A program made the position numbers and the translations under genes. Shown one piece after another: positions 10,811-25,344 of a stretch of DNA of 64,000 nt. Origin of the DNA: Syncephalis plumigaleata (Eukaryota > Zoopagomycota > Zoopagomycetes > Zoopagales > Piptocephalidaceae); contig JAIXMF010000010.1 in NCBI GenBank assembly GCA_025201365.1, forward strand, positions 496,001 through 560,000, in the 5' to 3' direction. Position 1 is the stretch's first letter, and each line of letters starts with the position of its first letter. A model generated the notes under the pieces. That model did no database searches, was not told the DNA's origin, and saw only the letters and a list, made by a program, of their open reading frames with translations.

Positions 10811-13085
10811 ATGGATTTACTGGGTAGTATTTATGCGTCAGATTCTGACCAGGAATCCAAGGACACCACAGTGCAATCCACGAAGCGTGCTCGTGTCGAT
10901 GCTACTCCCGATGTCAATGTCGACGTAAGTAACTCAATAGTTTACTCTCTTGTATAAAACTCATCTAATAATATAGCCTCGATAGAACTATGGCGCCAAT
11001 AAAGCGGTAACACTCTATCCGACTGATCGTGAAATGGCAGTCAATGTCAAATATGATGATCTCGTTCAACCGACGCAAGGACCGGTGAATCCGACATTTG
11101 GCGGTATACGCGGTGTACTAGCTGGTTATGGCATTGAAAAGAACGTAGCCGCGGGTCACGTCGAAGAGCAAGCGTATTCCAATTACGATTTCGACTCACA
11201 GTATTATAATTTCCAATCACGCGGTTATGCACGCGATCCCACCCTATTGAACTACACGCTAGCCGGTGGTATTGGTGGCGGTAAAGATGGCACGGGCTAC
11301 GTGGGCGATGTTGATAAGGTGCAAACCTACGAGCGTAACTTATCGAAGGCCACCGATAAATCACGCAAAGAAGCGGGAGCCAAGCGTAAACAACGTGGCG
11401 ATGCCTCGGTCATTGATGGTGACAATGCCTATCAGGGACCATGGGCCGGCTTTGACACAGACGATATGATGCCACCACCACCACCACCAGAACAAGAAGA
11501 GGAAGTAGATGAGGTAAGTGAGAGATTAGTTATAGCTGTACTATTTATTACTAGTAAATGATTAACACGCTATCATTCATACTAGACGACAAAGGATGAG
11601 ACGACAGTTGAAGTCGAGAAGAAAGAGGAAGCAGAGAAGGAACCCACACCAATGGAGAGACAACAACACAAGATCAAGACGGGCAATGAGGAAACCATAT
11701 TCCATGGTACGGTATCAATGACACGATCTATTTATTTTGATTAACAACTCATTGTATTAGGTCGAGAGGAATATGACTATCAAGGACGTACTTATATGCA
11801 TGTACCACGAGATTTAGGTATTGATCTGTTGGGTGAACCAGGCACGCAACAATGTTTCCTACCTAAACGACAAATTCATACATTCACCGGTCATACGAAG
11901 GGAGTGTCGGCCATTCGATTCTTTCCTCATTCCGGACATCTCTTACTATCAGCTGGCATGGATACTAAGATTAAGGTAGGAATAGCAATACTAGCAATAT
12001 AAATACTAATTAACTTGTTCAATCCACTATTATGATTGTAGTTGTGGGATGTCTATCATCAACGACAATGTCTACGTACTTTCCTAGGACACGACAAGGC
12101 AGTACGTGATATTTGTTTCACACCAGATGGTACAAAATTCCTTAGTGCTAGTTATGACACTACAGTCAAGCTATGGGATACTGAAACAGGTGAGTTGATT
12201 CATACGTAATCGATTAACTGATTAATATACTAATGATAATAATAATTAGGCAAATGTATTAGTGCATTCAGTAATGGCAAGATTCCTTACTGTGTTAAAT
12301 TCAATCCTGATCATCCCGATTCATTCTTGGTGGGATGTTCGGATAAGAAGATTATACAAGCAAGTATTTAATAGATTATGAAATACATATATGTTTACAT
12401 ACTAACATCTACTATTTGTACACACTAGTACAATGTAAATACTGGCGATGTCGAGCAAGAATACGATCAGCATTTGGGTGCAGTCAATACCATTACATTT
12501 GTCGATGAGAATAGACGATTTGTAACTACATCAGATGATAAGACATTACGTGTATGGGAGTTTGGTATTCCAGTAGTGATCAAATATGTCGCTGAACCTG
12601 ATATGCATAGTATGCCATCAGTAGCTGTACATCCTAGTAGTAAGTAACTATACACTATTATTACTATTACTGTTACTCGTAATAACATTGCTTATTTCAT
12701 GTAGATAAATGGTTGGCAGCACAATCATTGGATAATCAGATTCTCATATTCGGTGCACAAGATCGATTTAGACAGAATAGAAAGAAACGATTTGTGGGTC
12801 ATTTAATTGCAGGTTATGCATGTCATCCGAACTTCTCACCTGATGGACGCTACCTCATATCAGGTGATTCTAGTGGTCATTTATGGATATGGGATTGGAA
12901 ATCATCGCGTGTGTTAAAGTAAGTAGATCATGATTATAGATTATTGATTAAGTAATTAACTATATTTAATTATAAGGAAACTAAAATGTCACGACAAAGT
13001 ACTCATTGATTGTGCATGGCATCCACATGAGACATCAAAAGTAGCCACGGCCAGTTGGGATGGTACGATTAAATATTGGGATTAA
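10811..13085 (+). CDS. CDC40: Pre-mRNA-processing factor 17 (CDC40/PRP17), WD40 splicing factor
   Basis: The ATG at 10811 gives [15 protein letters not shown]. The second exon (starting about 10986) carries the conserved PRP17 N-terminal region: [10 protein letters not shown], an Asp/Tyr-rich stretch, then [12 protein letters not shown] followed by a poly-Pro/Glu segment. A Glu/Lys linker leads into [20 protein letters not shown]. Then come seven WD40 repeats spread over six short exons, for example [20 protein letters not shown] and [15 protein letters not shown], ending WDGTIKYWD and TAA at 13085. PRP17 acts in the second step of splicing in the spliceosome, which fits the intron-rich genome. 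All introns are 45-60 bases with GT/AG borders, and I saw no frame breaks. Identification is by the near-continuous match to the family's known motifs. Confidence 0.95.
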
Positions 13086-13180
13086 TTGATGATGATGATG
13101 ATGCAATCACAATATCATAGGATAGTTATTAAAGTAAAGCATAATAGTAATAATCAACTAGAACTATTAGCAGTAAGAGA

Positions 13181-16100
13181 TTACCAGAAAGCACACCTAT
13201 AATAATAAATGAATAAATGAATGAATAATAGCAATTATAGTATGGTATACTAGGACACTTACCATCCAATGTAACATTGACACAAGTTCTCGGGAGATCG
13301 TGCCTGTTGAATGAGTTTCTCCACTTGATCAGGTACATCAAGTGTTGTATTAGGATTGAAATCACGACCTATTTTGTTTTACGTAGAATGGAATGGAATG
13401 AATGAGTATATATGGTATGATAGTAGTATAGATATACGTACCTGTTAGTTTCTTTGATACTCGTGTAATAACATGAACTGCTCGTTCATTAAGTGCTTCC
13501 GGTTTATTGAATGCCTCTTCACCTATTAATATGCATTAGTAATTGAATACAATACATATATATACATATACTAGATAATACATACCTGATATATTACCGA
13601 TATTTTCACGAGTAGATACACGACGACTAGGCACTACACTATTAGATATTGAATCATCCATCATTTCACCTAATAGTCATCATCATTATTAGTAATCCAT
13701 TAGTTATAGAGTATTCATGTTCATTACCATGTGTTGAATGACTACGATTTGGTCGAGTATCTGCTATATTCATATATTACTATGTATTAGTATTATGTAT
13801 TAGTTAAATAGAATAATAGACTCACCTTGACGTGGACTTGGATGATTAGTCATTAGACGCCAATTAATTAATGGATCATAGACGAATGCCTCGAGTACGG
13901 CCATTAGACTTTCCTTGTTCTCCCGTAGTACACGCATTGTATTCTCACAAGTAGTACGGAAGTTGCCTTCAATACCGCTCACCTATCATAAACAATGTTA
14001 GAATGATATCTATCTATTTGTATATATTTATCTACTTACCTCCATTGCATTAACAAGCATACGCGTTAAACGGAATGGAATACGTTCGGGGAACTTTTCA
14101 CGATGCATTGCCACCTAATCACAATGATTGTATTAATTATAGCTTATACTATGTTTCTTTCTCCTATCTACTTGCCTCGAAACAATCACCGAAATCAATA
14201 TGTACCACTTTACCGGTGTATCGTTCTAACATGAGATTCGATGGATGTCGATCACCCAATCCTAGAATGTAGCCCACCATTGACATGACAGCCAATGATC
14301 TCGTGTAGTTGGTACGACGTTCAAGCCATGACTAGTTACATACAAGTATTAGTATTACTATTGTATTACTGCTAATAGTATATGGATAGTTACCTCAGAG
14401 TTACGACTCTTTAACCATAGAACACGGTACAGATCTTGACCATCTGTCTTCTCGAGTGCATACTCGAATACCTCTACTTTTTGTAGTAGGGTCAAGTTAT
14501 CATAATCAGGTGCCATTTTGAGCATGAGACAATGTTCGATATTCAGTAGAATCTTTTTAGATTCACGATAATCTCGTATAAGTGCGTGTAGTGTGTCAGT
14601 ATGCGGTACCCAGCCAATTAAACCGGAATTAGGCGATAATGGAATAACTGCGTAACGTCGAATACTCAAGTGTCGCTTAAATGTTTCTGGATCCACTTGT
14701 AGCAGTGTATTTACTAGACCGAACAATTGCATAACACGTTCATCTTGACGTAGATCCTCATGACCTAATAATTAGGTATATACTATTAGTATGGATATTC
14801 GATACTATCACTAGTATAGCATATCTTCTTACCCTTGAGTAGATACTGATAATCACGACCATCACTACCCTTGAGTGATAATTTACGTGGTCGTTGTTTT
14901 GACATAATAACAGTGAGTGTAGAGGCAAAACTATGAATGGTTACTACGGGTTCACCACACTTGTATGTACCTATTCATTCAATGATTGATCAATAATATA
15001 TAATATATAATATAGTATGGCATATTTACCTGGTACAGCAATCTCTAGATCGTGTGCCTCTAATAGTTTAGGTGATACATATTGTAATTCCAGTGTAATT
15101 AATTGCGGTAATTGTTTAGCAATGCGTCGGAATACTTGATAGTACAACTCCCATGCTTGATTCAAATGATTGCCATCGAGTGTGTGCTGATAGCGTTGAC
15201 ATAATTCATGTGCCTCTTGAAGATCACGACCGAATGCTTGATTAAATGAGATTTCACGTAGTGTCTCAGGTCCCTTATATAAGTAATGCGTTAGTACAGT
15301 TATTAATAATTAAGTATGCCATTACCCGTTCCATCATAGCGTGAAGTGGTGCCAACACAGAGAACATGCCTTCAATATTGTGATCACCAAAGTAAAGACG
15401 CGATGCTTCCTCCAATCCTTCATGCCACATCTCATGCCATAATATTGATACACGAATAAGTTCCTGACTGACCAGAAGAGCCTGATAATAGTAACAGTAA
15501 TAGTAATGAGTTAGTGTGTATATCATTCAATTAGCAATCAATAGTATGATTATTTACTTGTTCTACTAGATTTGGACGATGTACTCGCATCTTATCCATA
15601 ATACTAAGAGCTGCTCGTTTACGTGGAGCACTTTGTGACTTGGAGGCAACTGTCAATGAATAGACCAATGCCTGTGGATGTTGTCGACCAATATCTGACA
15701 ATAGTTGATGGATTAAACGACGTACACTAGGACTAGGAGCATGAATACGAGCAATTAACTAGTGGATCATTACATCTATTAGTATGTATATGTATATCTA
15801 CTATTATCATTCTAATAGTACCTGTGGTATAACTTCCAACCATGTATCAATGCTGACTGTACTAAATCCTTCATTAATAGCAGTGCTCACTTCTGGTTGA
15901 TAGCCGAATTTAAACCATAGGGTCAATAGACGAAGTGTATCCTGTAATGAATTGCCACTAGCCAATGCTAATGATCTAAAGAAACCTGTATAATAATGTG
16001 TTAACTAGATCCTTCCACTACATAATCAAGTATGATTAATTACCTTGCACTGCTGGTACAATATGTGCAGATAGTATTTGTGGTGACATGAGATCACTCA

Positions 16101-19100
16101 TCTTCTCAAAGTGAGATATCACCTCGAAGTTGGACAATGACCATGCATGCCATGCCTTGTACGAATCACTATCATAATGAGTAGCTAGGAAATAGGATTT
16201 CAATACATCTGATATCGTATCCTATTACAACAATCATTAGATATAGTCATCTTATATATATATATATATATAAGCAATATTATATTACCTCATTCCATTC
16301 ATCTTGTAATGCCATTTGCCATGCACCTTGTTTCAAATAACAACGTGATAATAAATGTTTCATATCTGCAGTAACTAATGAATCACCACTTGTTAATCCA
16401 TTACGTTTTGATAGAGATATACTGGCAGCATTAGCTACTATATTATAGTTAGTATCACTATTACTATCACCATTATTGTTATTACCACTGCCATGTCCCA
16501 TATCGTGTCCTGACATTGTAGACTGATTCACTAGTAGGGTGAGACGTGCATTGAATTCACGTAATTGCGCTAATGCCTCCTCTCTAGTACCTGATGCCCA
16601 CATTAATTTCAAATAGGCATATGTGATCTGTGGTAGTGCATGTTCCGGTAACTATGATGATCATTCGATTAGTACATATGTATATATATGTGTATATCTA
16701 GTATAAATATGCTTACTCCTTCATCGAGTGACTCCACACCACATAGTTCGGCTAGTGTACGTTCCGCCACCGCTAATCGACCACCTTTACGACATAGACC
16801 GACGAATTTAATCCACATTTGCATATCTTCTGTAGGTGAGACTACGGATGATCTCACCATCAATATACGTTGCCATACTTCGATGTTACGCTGACAACCC
16901 TTCAATCTAGTAATGCCATCATTATAAGTATCATATACCATTACTAGTATTATTACTTACCGCTTCATCCATGTATTACGAATGGTCAATTGACGTTCAG
17001 GTTGATCATGACACTTTTTATAATTGATCACCTCCTCTAGTTCAGATAGCATTTGTACTCGTACCATAACACTAATAGTTATTAGTATGATACTTAGTAT
17101 GAGCGTATTATTCACTTTCACTTACCTGTAAGCACGACTGTAACTCTCGCTAATTACCGTGTTCAATTCACCGTATAGTCTGTCGCGTGTCTCGGTGATA
17201 TGATGCTCGGCTTCCATGAATTTATTACGATGCAACGAGAGGATAGCACGGAAGAATGAAGGATCGGGCGAGTCTGGATTCATTACGGCAATGTAATCAT
17301 TCATCAGCTCCCATTGATTGGTGCCCCATGCTGCCCATGCTGCGGGTATTGCGATATCACGACGCATCTCCTCGCTTGCTCGACCCCAACGCTCTTGCGA
17401 CAATTGTGATAGTGCACCCCATTCACAGAGTGCGTATAAGCATTTCATACGACCGAGGGTAATCTCGAACGATGAGGGATCATCCTCTTGTTTACGTTCA
17501 TAGGCAGCCAGTGCATCCTCCCATCGTTCTAGCTTTTCATACCATGATTCCTTCAATTCAAGATCATGATTCTGCTGTGCATACTTTAGAATACCGATGG
17601 CAGCATCCGGTTGTTGTAGCTTGTTATTAATATGAATTAATGATTCAATAGTATTAGCAGATGGATCCGATATGAACTCCAATTCCTTGTAATGCAATGC
17701 CTTAGCATAAGCATGACATCCACTGGCTCGTGCACCTAGTGTACGAATATTAATCGGTAATGCTTTGTCGTCATGTTCCATGAATTCAGATAAATTCAAT
17801 AGGGTTTGCAATATCTCTGATGGAATATTAGAGGATAATAAAGCAGTTTCTATAGATTTCACTAGTTCATCCTATGATATACAATAATCAATTAGATGCT
17901 ATATATATATATATTAGTAAATAATACTTGCCTGGAATTGATCGTATAATACTGTCCAACAAGAAATGAATCCTGCATTAAATAGTTCACGCGCTAATGG
18001 TTGATACATGTTGGCCAGGGCAGCGCATGCTCTCAATGCATGTGAGGGTGATTCCTTCAATAGTTCCACACTTAGTTTCCTCAACCATTCCGACCAGTCA
18101 TCATGAGTGGATCGTTGTGATGTCTCCCAGGCTTTCTTTAAATGCTGTTGATTGACTGGTAGCTTCTTAATACCACCTACTTCTAAGGCGGGATCCTCTG
18201 CTTCATTCTCCTCACTATAATGTTACTATTAGTTATAGATATCGAACAGGTTGAACAATCTACTTGCCGTTCACTCGCTAATCCCGAAAGATCCAATGGA
18301 AGTGGTTCTCCTTTGGCAAGCTTATTCACCAATTGCTCATACTTTAGATGGTAGATGCGATGCTTGACTAGAATCTATAAATAAAGTTAATTGAATTATC
18401 AAGTGACATTATTCTACTTACCTTGCGCATATATGGAACAAATACGGAATAGGCAGGACCTAGCTGGTAAACAAGCATACAAAGTGATTCCATAATGACT
18501 GGTCGCATTTCTGGTTGATTCAATGCCAATATACGAGCAAATGGATGGATAATACGCGAAGCATGATCGGAGAAATCAACCTTCAAACACAATTGACCAA
18601 TAGACACGACAGCTGCACGTCGTACCGGTAGACTGGCCTCATGACGCTCTGCCACCCTTACAATAGATGGGACCACCAAGTGCATATAATCTTGTAGACT
18701 AGAGCCGAACACTGTCAAGGCATGTAACACCTTATGAGTGGAGACTCGTTTCTCGCCCACATCACTTTCTAGTATTTGTAGCATATGTGGTAGTAAATGC
18801 GGTAGGTACACCTTGAACTCGTTATCCAATTCTTTGGCAATGGCTTCAATAAGTGTAAGAATCGTGGTTTGTAACGATGATGTGGGATTCCAAAAGTCGC
18901 GAATCAACGCAAATATATCCACTAGATAGTTGCGAATATGTTGTTTTACAATAGACATGAGCAGACTAAGTTGCTGGAAGTAAAAGTCGAGCATGCCAGC
19001 CGGTGATGATCGCATCACATTAAGGAATGTAGGAATAATCTAATAATGATCATCATCATCATCATCATCATCATCATTAGTTATTGGATACATATCTATA

Positions 19101-22100
19101 TACACAGCAGATATTTACCTGAGGTAAGAATGGCACGCATTTCAGACCGAGTGTTTTAAACATATACATGAATGCCTGGATGACCGTACTATGATAGCTA
19201 CTTAGTGATGGTTCGCGTAGAATCTTAAGTAGTGCGTTGATGGCCACAGTAGGAAAGTAGTCCTCGGAACTCGGTCCCATACCCACCATTAATAGTGAGA
19301 TATCGGCATTGGCACCATTGGCCGGATTGATATTATTCGTCTTGCCATCCTCAGCAACTCGTTCCACCTTGTATCGATAAGGATCGAGTGCACCCAGAAT
19401 ACCCAATAACTTAACGGTCTCTCGTCGTAATGGCACTGTTTGTTCCGTATTGAGAATATCAATGAGAATGGGCAATAATGACGGGTATTTGAGGTAGGGT
19501 TCGATAACAAAGCCGGTATTAGCGGTTAATTGTCCAAGAGTTCTTAGGGCAGCATGTCGTTTTGCCGAGGCACTTTGATCTTGTAGTGCTTCAAGAATGA
19601 TGGGCATCAATTCATTCAGGTAGGGTTGCATGTCTTCACCGCCTACTTCGGCTAGTTGTCCGATAGCACCGAGTACGGCAGCCACCACATTAGGCACGGA
19701 ATCACTCGCTTTTAGTAAGAGTACGCGTAGAATAGGATCAACATAGGGTTTAAGGAATCGTTGTGCCGCAGATATAAGAGCCGTCAACAATAAAGCACTC
19801 TCCTCCTTATTTCGACTAGTTGTGTTTATCATTAATATAAAAGAAGAAAAAAGAGGAGCAACCTACCTAACTGTCGAGTATTCCAGTTCCGTCAATAGTT
19901 GAATAAGCGTTTTACGCAATGATGGAATAACATAGGCTGGATTATGTTTCGCCAATCGACCAATGACCGACATGGCAATCTCTCTAATGGCGAACACTTC
20001 ATCGTTTAATGCCAGGAATAGAGCACGTACATGTTCAGCCTGCGCTAGATGCTGATCGAAACGTTCATCCAATGAGGAGATAACCACCTCGCGTGTATGT
20101 GGATTAGGATCAGCCACTCCCACAGACAATAAACGACCCAATACATCTCGCATCACTTCAATGGCGTGATTACTTGTTTGATAACAAATAGGATCACGTA
20201 TAAATAGTTGACATGTAGTAGCCGCAGCTGCCTTACGTATATCCGCGTTGTCTGCATCCAAGTAATGCACCACACAATCACGTACAAATTCATGTAACAT
20301 ACGACCTATCAAATAACAATAATTAACTATTAATAACAATGCTAATTGTATAGTAATACACATACCATTGAAATCCATTGTACCAAGAGTAGTAAGAGCA
20401 AGTATAATAATATCATCACTTGATTCCTGTGTCTATATTAATTATGATGCTTGCTTATTGACTAATAGTAATTCATTCACTTACCGTCTGTTCTTTAGTA
20501 GTAGCAGTAGTAGTACCATTCACTATGCCATTATGTCCACTATTGGGTGGTGCACCTGGTTCACGATAAGGTTGTCCACTTAGGATAATAGACAACATAT
20601 CAAGTAATCGATCTATAATTGATGAATGAGATCCTAGCAATATAGTATACATATATTGCATTCTTACCTTGAATGGTCTTCAATAATGGTGGCACATATC
20701 GTCCAATGTCCACTAGTGCCTTACGTAGTGGTTCACTTAGTCCACCTGCAAACATGAGATCCAGTAGATTGTGCATGTGTCGTGTGATGCTCTGTCCTAC
20801 TGATTTCGCTAATAGACTGATACACTCGTAGATTGCCGCTTCATGTGCTTGTCGTAATTTCCTACATAATATTTAGATATACAATTAATGCTAATTATCG
20901 TTATTACTTACCCTTTTAGTGAAAACAATCTTTAGCATTGCGTAGAATGGACTCCAAATAGACACACATATCATTGCCTACAGATATGGCTACTTCACCG
21001 ATGGCTTTGAAGGCTATAGCAGTATTAGACATAAATGCATATGTATAAATTACTATTACAATATATAAGCATAGTCATTTCACTTACCGGCATTTCGTTC
21101 ACGTTCCTTCTTTAATTGTTGTAGCAAATGACTCATGGCATCATCAAGGTAAGCATTAGAGAAATCCATGGGATTATACGAAGCAAGAATAGGCATCAAG
21201 TTCACTACGGTACGTCGAATCAATGGATCTCTATGCTCTTTGAATTGGAATACTGCCTCGCAACTTCACGGAATCGATTATTCATAAACTATTAGAGTCA
21301 ATAACACGTCAGTAACTACTATTATTACTATAGTCATTTAATTACCATGCCAGTTCTTAGTAATAATTCACGATAAGTGAGTAGTGCACCATGGATTAAA
21401 TCAATACTGCCGCCCTTTAAGCTTTTGTTAGCCTCATCTAGAATACGGCGATACCATTGAATACGCTGTTGACTCTCGCGTTGATAAACAATCTCTAGAC
21501 AAGCACTTAATGCATCAGCTGCTGCTTCTCGTGTTACCACTCGCGAATCACGTAATGCCGACCATAATAGATCAAGGAATTGCGGTACATAGGCATAAAT
21601 GAATGTTGGCGCATTCCGAGCCAATTCACTTAGAACGTGCACGGCCGCATAACGTCGATGTTCACTACGATCTATATAGTAACAAGTTAGTATACACAGT
21701 AATATATATATAGAGCAATGTCATTACCTTGTAGCCATTCCAATGCACGCTTTACTTCAGATTCTACTACATCTGTCGTAAGTGATCCACTGGCCAGAGC
21801 AAGATGTCCTAGTTATTACTATTGTTATTACTCATTATAATGATGCTAGTAGTCAAGACATTTACCTAATGCTTTCGATGCAGCAATCATTACTTGCGTG
21901 TCATTATTCAATAATAATCGATGCAAGTAATGCGCTGATCGTGTCACTTTAGTGGTATTCTCCTCTCCTTCATAGTCGATTAATCGATCTATTGAGCAGT
22001 ATTAGTATTCAACTACTACTACTACTACTACTACTAATACACTATTATGATCAGTTTACCTAATGCAATAATGCCTCCTAGTTTCTCGCTGTTATCCGCA

Positions 22101-22460
22101 CTATCTATAAGTTCGAATACACGAAGATTGACATCATTATTGAATTTAGCTGCTGCTTCTGCCGACAATTCATGAGATACAGTCTCCACCTATATATATA
22201 ATATAATAAGTAATTCATATATTATTATTTATTGATAAACAACTACTTACATGTTCAAGCAACTCATCAGCTGCTCTTATACGAACTTCTTCCGAACTAT
22301 AGTAATAGATTGTATTAATATATATATCAATTGAAATGTACTTCAAGATGAATAGCTTATTGCTTCTTCAACACTATCAATGCATATATACATACCGACT
22401 CTTTAGATCGTTGAAGATACGACTCAACGGGTCTGATCCTTGACCAGTGGTCGTAGCCAT
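13181..22460 (-). CDS. TOR: Target of rapamycin (TOR) serine/threonine kinase
   Basis: A gene of about 9.3 kb with around 25 short introns. The ATG at 22460 ([11 protein letters not shown]) starts a long HEAT-repeat region, followed by the FAT domain (about 17900-15900). The FKBP-rapamycin-binding domain lies at about 15530-15000, with [20 protein letters not shown] and [10 protein letters not shown]. Kinase-domain segments include [15 protein letters not shown] and [20 protein letters not shown] (14358-14732), then GDRHPSN and HIDFGD (about 14170-14250). The FATC tail ends CQCYIGWCAFW across the last intron, with TAA at 13181-13183. TOR is the nutrient-sensing kinase of the TORC1/TORC2 complexes. 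The Ser before ELIRV and the Trp/Phe of [10 protein letters not shown], known to contact FKBP-rapamycin, are kept, so drug sensitivity is inferred. Two single-base deficits (near 20923 in a T-run and near 21259) interrupt otherwise perfect TOR sequence and look like consensus errors in an essential gene. Confidence 0.97.
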
Positions 22461-22834
22461 GGTTGAATAGAGGTGGGACCTGTCCACCACTGGTTGGAAT
22501 CAAGTTAATATGAGCGTATTAGTCGCACCTTGTTGTTATTGTTATTGTTAGCGTATCAAATAGTGCTATAGTGGACAGATATAGTAAGCACAGACTAATT
22601 AAACAGAAGAGGAAGAAGAAGAAAACAAGAACAGCGAATAGAAAGTGTAATGAATAAGTGGATGGGTGAAGAGCAACAACAACAACAACGTGTATATAAA
22701 CGAGAAATAAGAGGAGGTGACGACTAAGCACAGATAAAAGAAAGTTGTCCACTTTACTCGTTCCCCATTTCACATTGTACACCCAATACACTAATATTCG
22801 CTACCTTTATCACATTGAGTGTAGCTACTTGACA
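22461..22834. promoter_or_regulatory. Divergent promoter region between TOR and the WLM protease gene
   Basis: A 374-base spacer separates the TOR start (minus) from the WLM protease start (plus). It contains AAC/GTT trinucleotide runs and purine-rich tracts (GAAGAGGAAGAAG) but no clear TATA box. The assignment as a shared promoter rests on gene orientation only. Confidence 0.4.
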
Positions 22835-23947
22835 ATGACGATAACAAGCAATCATGAAGTGTTGTCAATTATTGAACGACGTGCATTAAAGCGACAACCA
22901 CTCTATCGTGAAGCAACTGACTTGCTAGACCGTTTAGCTCGACAGGTAATATGATTATGAAGGAATCTACTTTATTTATTTTGCTTAACAAGATATGGTT
23001 AGGTAGAACCAATTTTAGTCAAATATCATTGGCAAGTAGGTTTATTACGCGAATTCCTTCCTACAAATACGAATCTATTAGGTAATTGTAACCTATTTAC
23101 TATAAAGAAATTGTATAAATTGTTATTGTCTTGTCTAGGTGTTAATGTCAATCGTGGACAAGAAATACGAATCGTTTACGATATGCATCAACACCGAATG
23201 AATTTATCAAGTATGAAGATCTATTGGGTACACTATTACACGAGTAAGTAGTATTATATGTATTAGATACGTAATAGATATATTAACTCGCGTGATTATG
23301 GATAATACTCGCTATTAGACTTGTACATATTGGTAAGAATGATCATTCGATAAGATAGATGAATATTACTAATATTAATGCGTATCTATATAGTTCATGG
23401 TCCACATAATACTTTATTCTACCGACTACTTGATCACTTACAGATGAATGTGAGCAATGTCTAGCTAAATACGGTTATGCTACTAGTAGTACTAGTACTG
23501 GTACTGGTATTAGTAATGGTAGTAATACATTTACGCGTACCACACAAAATGCGCGTACATTAGGCAAGAGTAAGACTGATGATCGTATCAGTCAATGGCA
23601 AACGCATGTACACCTGCTGAAATGGCAGCATTAGCCGCTATTCGACGTCGTGGTCTATTCGATGACACATGGTGTGGTAGTGAAGTATCTTCTACTACAG
23701 TATCTGATAATGAATCATTATGGTGTCTGTATCCCAATCCACCAAACGTCAATCTACTAGTACTAGTAGAGCCATTATCAATCAATGTAGTAATGAGGAG
23801 AATAAGGAAATGACATCGTGGTCATGTTTGAAGTGCACATTTATCAATCGCCCCATGTCCCTTATGTGTAGTATTTGTCGTGAAATTAGAGAACATGATC
23901 ACTCATTGATGATCGAGGCATCTAATAAGAAAATAAAATCATACTAA
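22835..23947 (+). CDS. WLM-domain metalloprotease with RanBP2-type zinc finger (Wss1-like), frame broken
   Basis: The N-terminus (YREATDLLDRLARQ, VEPILVKYHWQVGLLREFLP, NTNLLG, VNVNRGQEIR) and the next pieces (YEDLLGTLLHE, LVHI, VHGPHNTLFYRLLDHL) are classic WLM sequence. The HELVH metal-binding motif is spread over two short introns. The C-terminus is a RanBP2 zinc finger (WSCLKCTFINRPMSLMCSIC) with four properly spaced cysteines. Wss1/SPRTN-type proteases cut proteins cross-linked to DNA and bind SUMO/Cdc48 in the nucleus. The frame changes at least four times, near 23173, 23435, 23595 and 23722, each time one base short, although introns and motifs are intact. Either the locus is a young pseudogene or the consensus has base deletions; the pattern elsewhere in the window favours the second. 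No clear SHP or SIM motif was identified. Confidence 0.75.
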
Positions 23948-25344
23948 TGAAGTTTGTACATTATATAATTATATTATAAATGGTAAATGCTTCTATGTAT
24001 TGATTACTTCATATTAGTGTAAACACTCAGTATGCCACTCATGCTAGATAATATACTACTACTTCTAGTTCTAGTTCTAGTTCTAAACAGGTAATCGCCT
24101 CTATTCCTATACCTGTCATAGATGGTCATCAATAGGCAAAGTAGCCTATCCAGAAATGTTACATGTGCAAAGCGGACACATTCATTGACCGTCACACACA
24201 CATGGCGAAGAAAAGGAAAACTTTTTTCTTACTTGTTTCGTGTTACCCATCCATGGTCTACACAATGACAAACAAACAAACAAACAAGCAAGAAAAAAAC
24301 AAAATATTTCTGCATTTTTCTTTTTCATTGGTGTAGTTTAAAAAGTTCTATATTCGTTTTATACACGATTATGATAGCATTTGGTTAGTTGGCTTGTTCT
24401 CTCTCTCTCTACTTCATTCTCTTCAACTCCATCTACCAAGTAGTTTATTTGTACGCATTTATTGTATGGTATATGCGTTGTGTATTTGATATTGACAGCT
24501 GCCATTACTACAACTGCCATCGCTAGTATCATTGTTGTTGCCTATGCCAATTACTACACCATCCACTACTGCAGTAGTTACCGGTAAGTATCTACTATTC
24601 ATTGATATGATCAATCTAAGTAAAGAGGGAATGATATATGCTAGCATTCAATGCACAGTCGCTGTATGCAATGAATGATTCTATTTATATCCATGTTAAT
24701 GTAACCTGATGATCATTCTTTATCTTATAATGGTAATCTCCTTTTTGCCGTTACTTCTATCTATCTACTCTGTTCTACTCTATCCTTTACAATATACACG
24801 CATACATACAGATATCTATTTGTGGAGTGACTAGATAGAAACCATCATTGTGTCATTGTTGTCTTTCTAGTACATCTACAACTATTATGGTACATGTCAT
24901 ACAATTGACAGGAAATGGTGCGTCATTGCCTTGTCTTTCTGCTTTCTTTCCTGCGTTGGCATAATCAAGTATAGAAGATTGGCATTGTGAATATTTGAGT
25001 GGAAAAAGAGAGAACGAGTATATATATATTGATGCTCACTTTTATTCATTCATCTATTGATTCTTTTTACTTGCTCTATCTGTAAGGTTTATTACTTAAC
25101 AGTATTTTCTTTCTTTTCTCTATCACACTCTCTCTCCTTGTTCGTCTAGTTGTAGTGAGTAGTGAGTAGTGAGTAGTAGTTATAGCAATCCCTATACTTT
25201 TACTTCTACTTTATCTTTCTCTGCTATTATTTAGTGATTCCCTTTTCTTCTTCAAATTACTAAAATATATACATCTTATACTTACACTTTTGATTGTTGT
25301 TGGTTGGTGCTGCTCACGTAGACGGCGGGCACGGGGAAGCTACC
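23948..25344. other. 1.4 kb region upstream of the Atos-like gene
   Basis: AT- and pyrimidine-rich DNA with CT tracts and few open frames. A possible 5' exon lies at 24546-24586 (MPITTPSTTAVVT, then GTAAGTATCT). It joins in phase to an acceptor TAG near 25320, which would add about 20 residues to the Atos-like protein through a 735-base intron, longer than others here. This is only a possibility; otherwise the region looks like a long promoter and leader. Confidence 0.35.
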
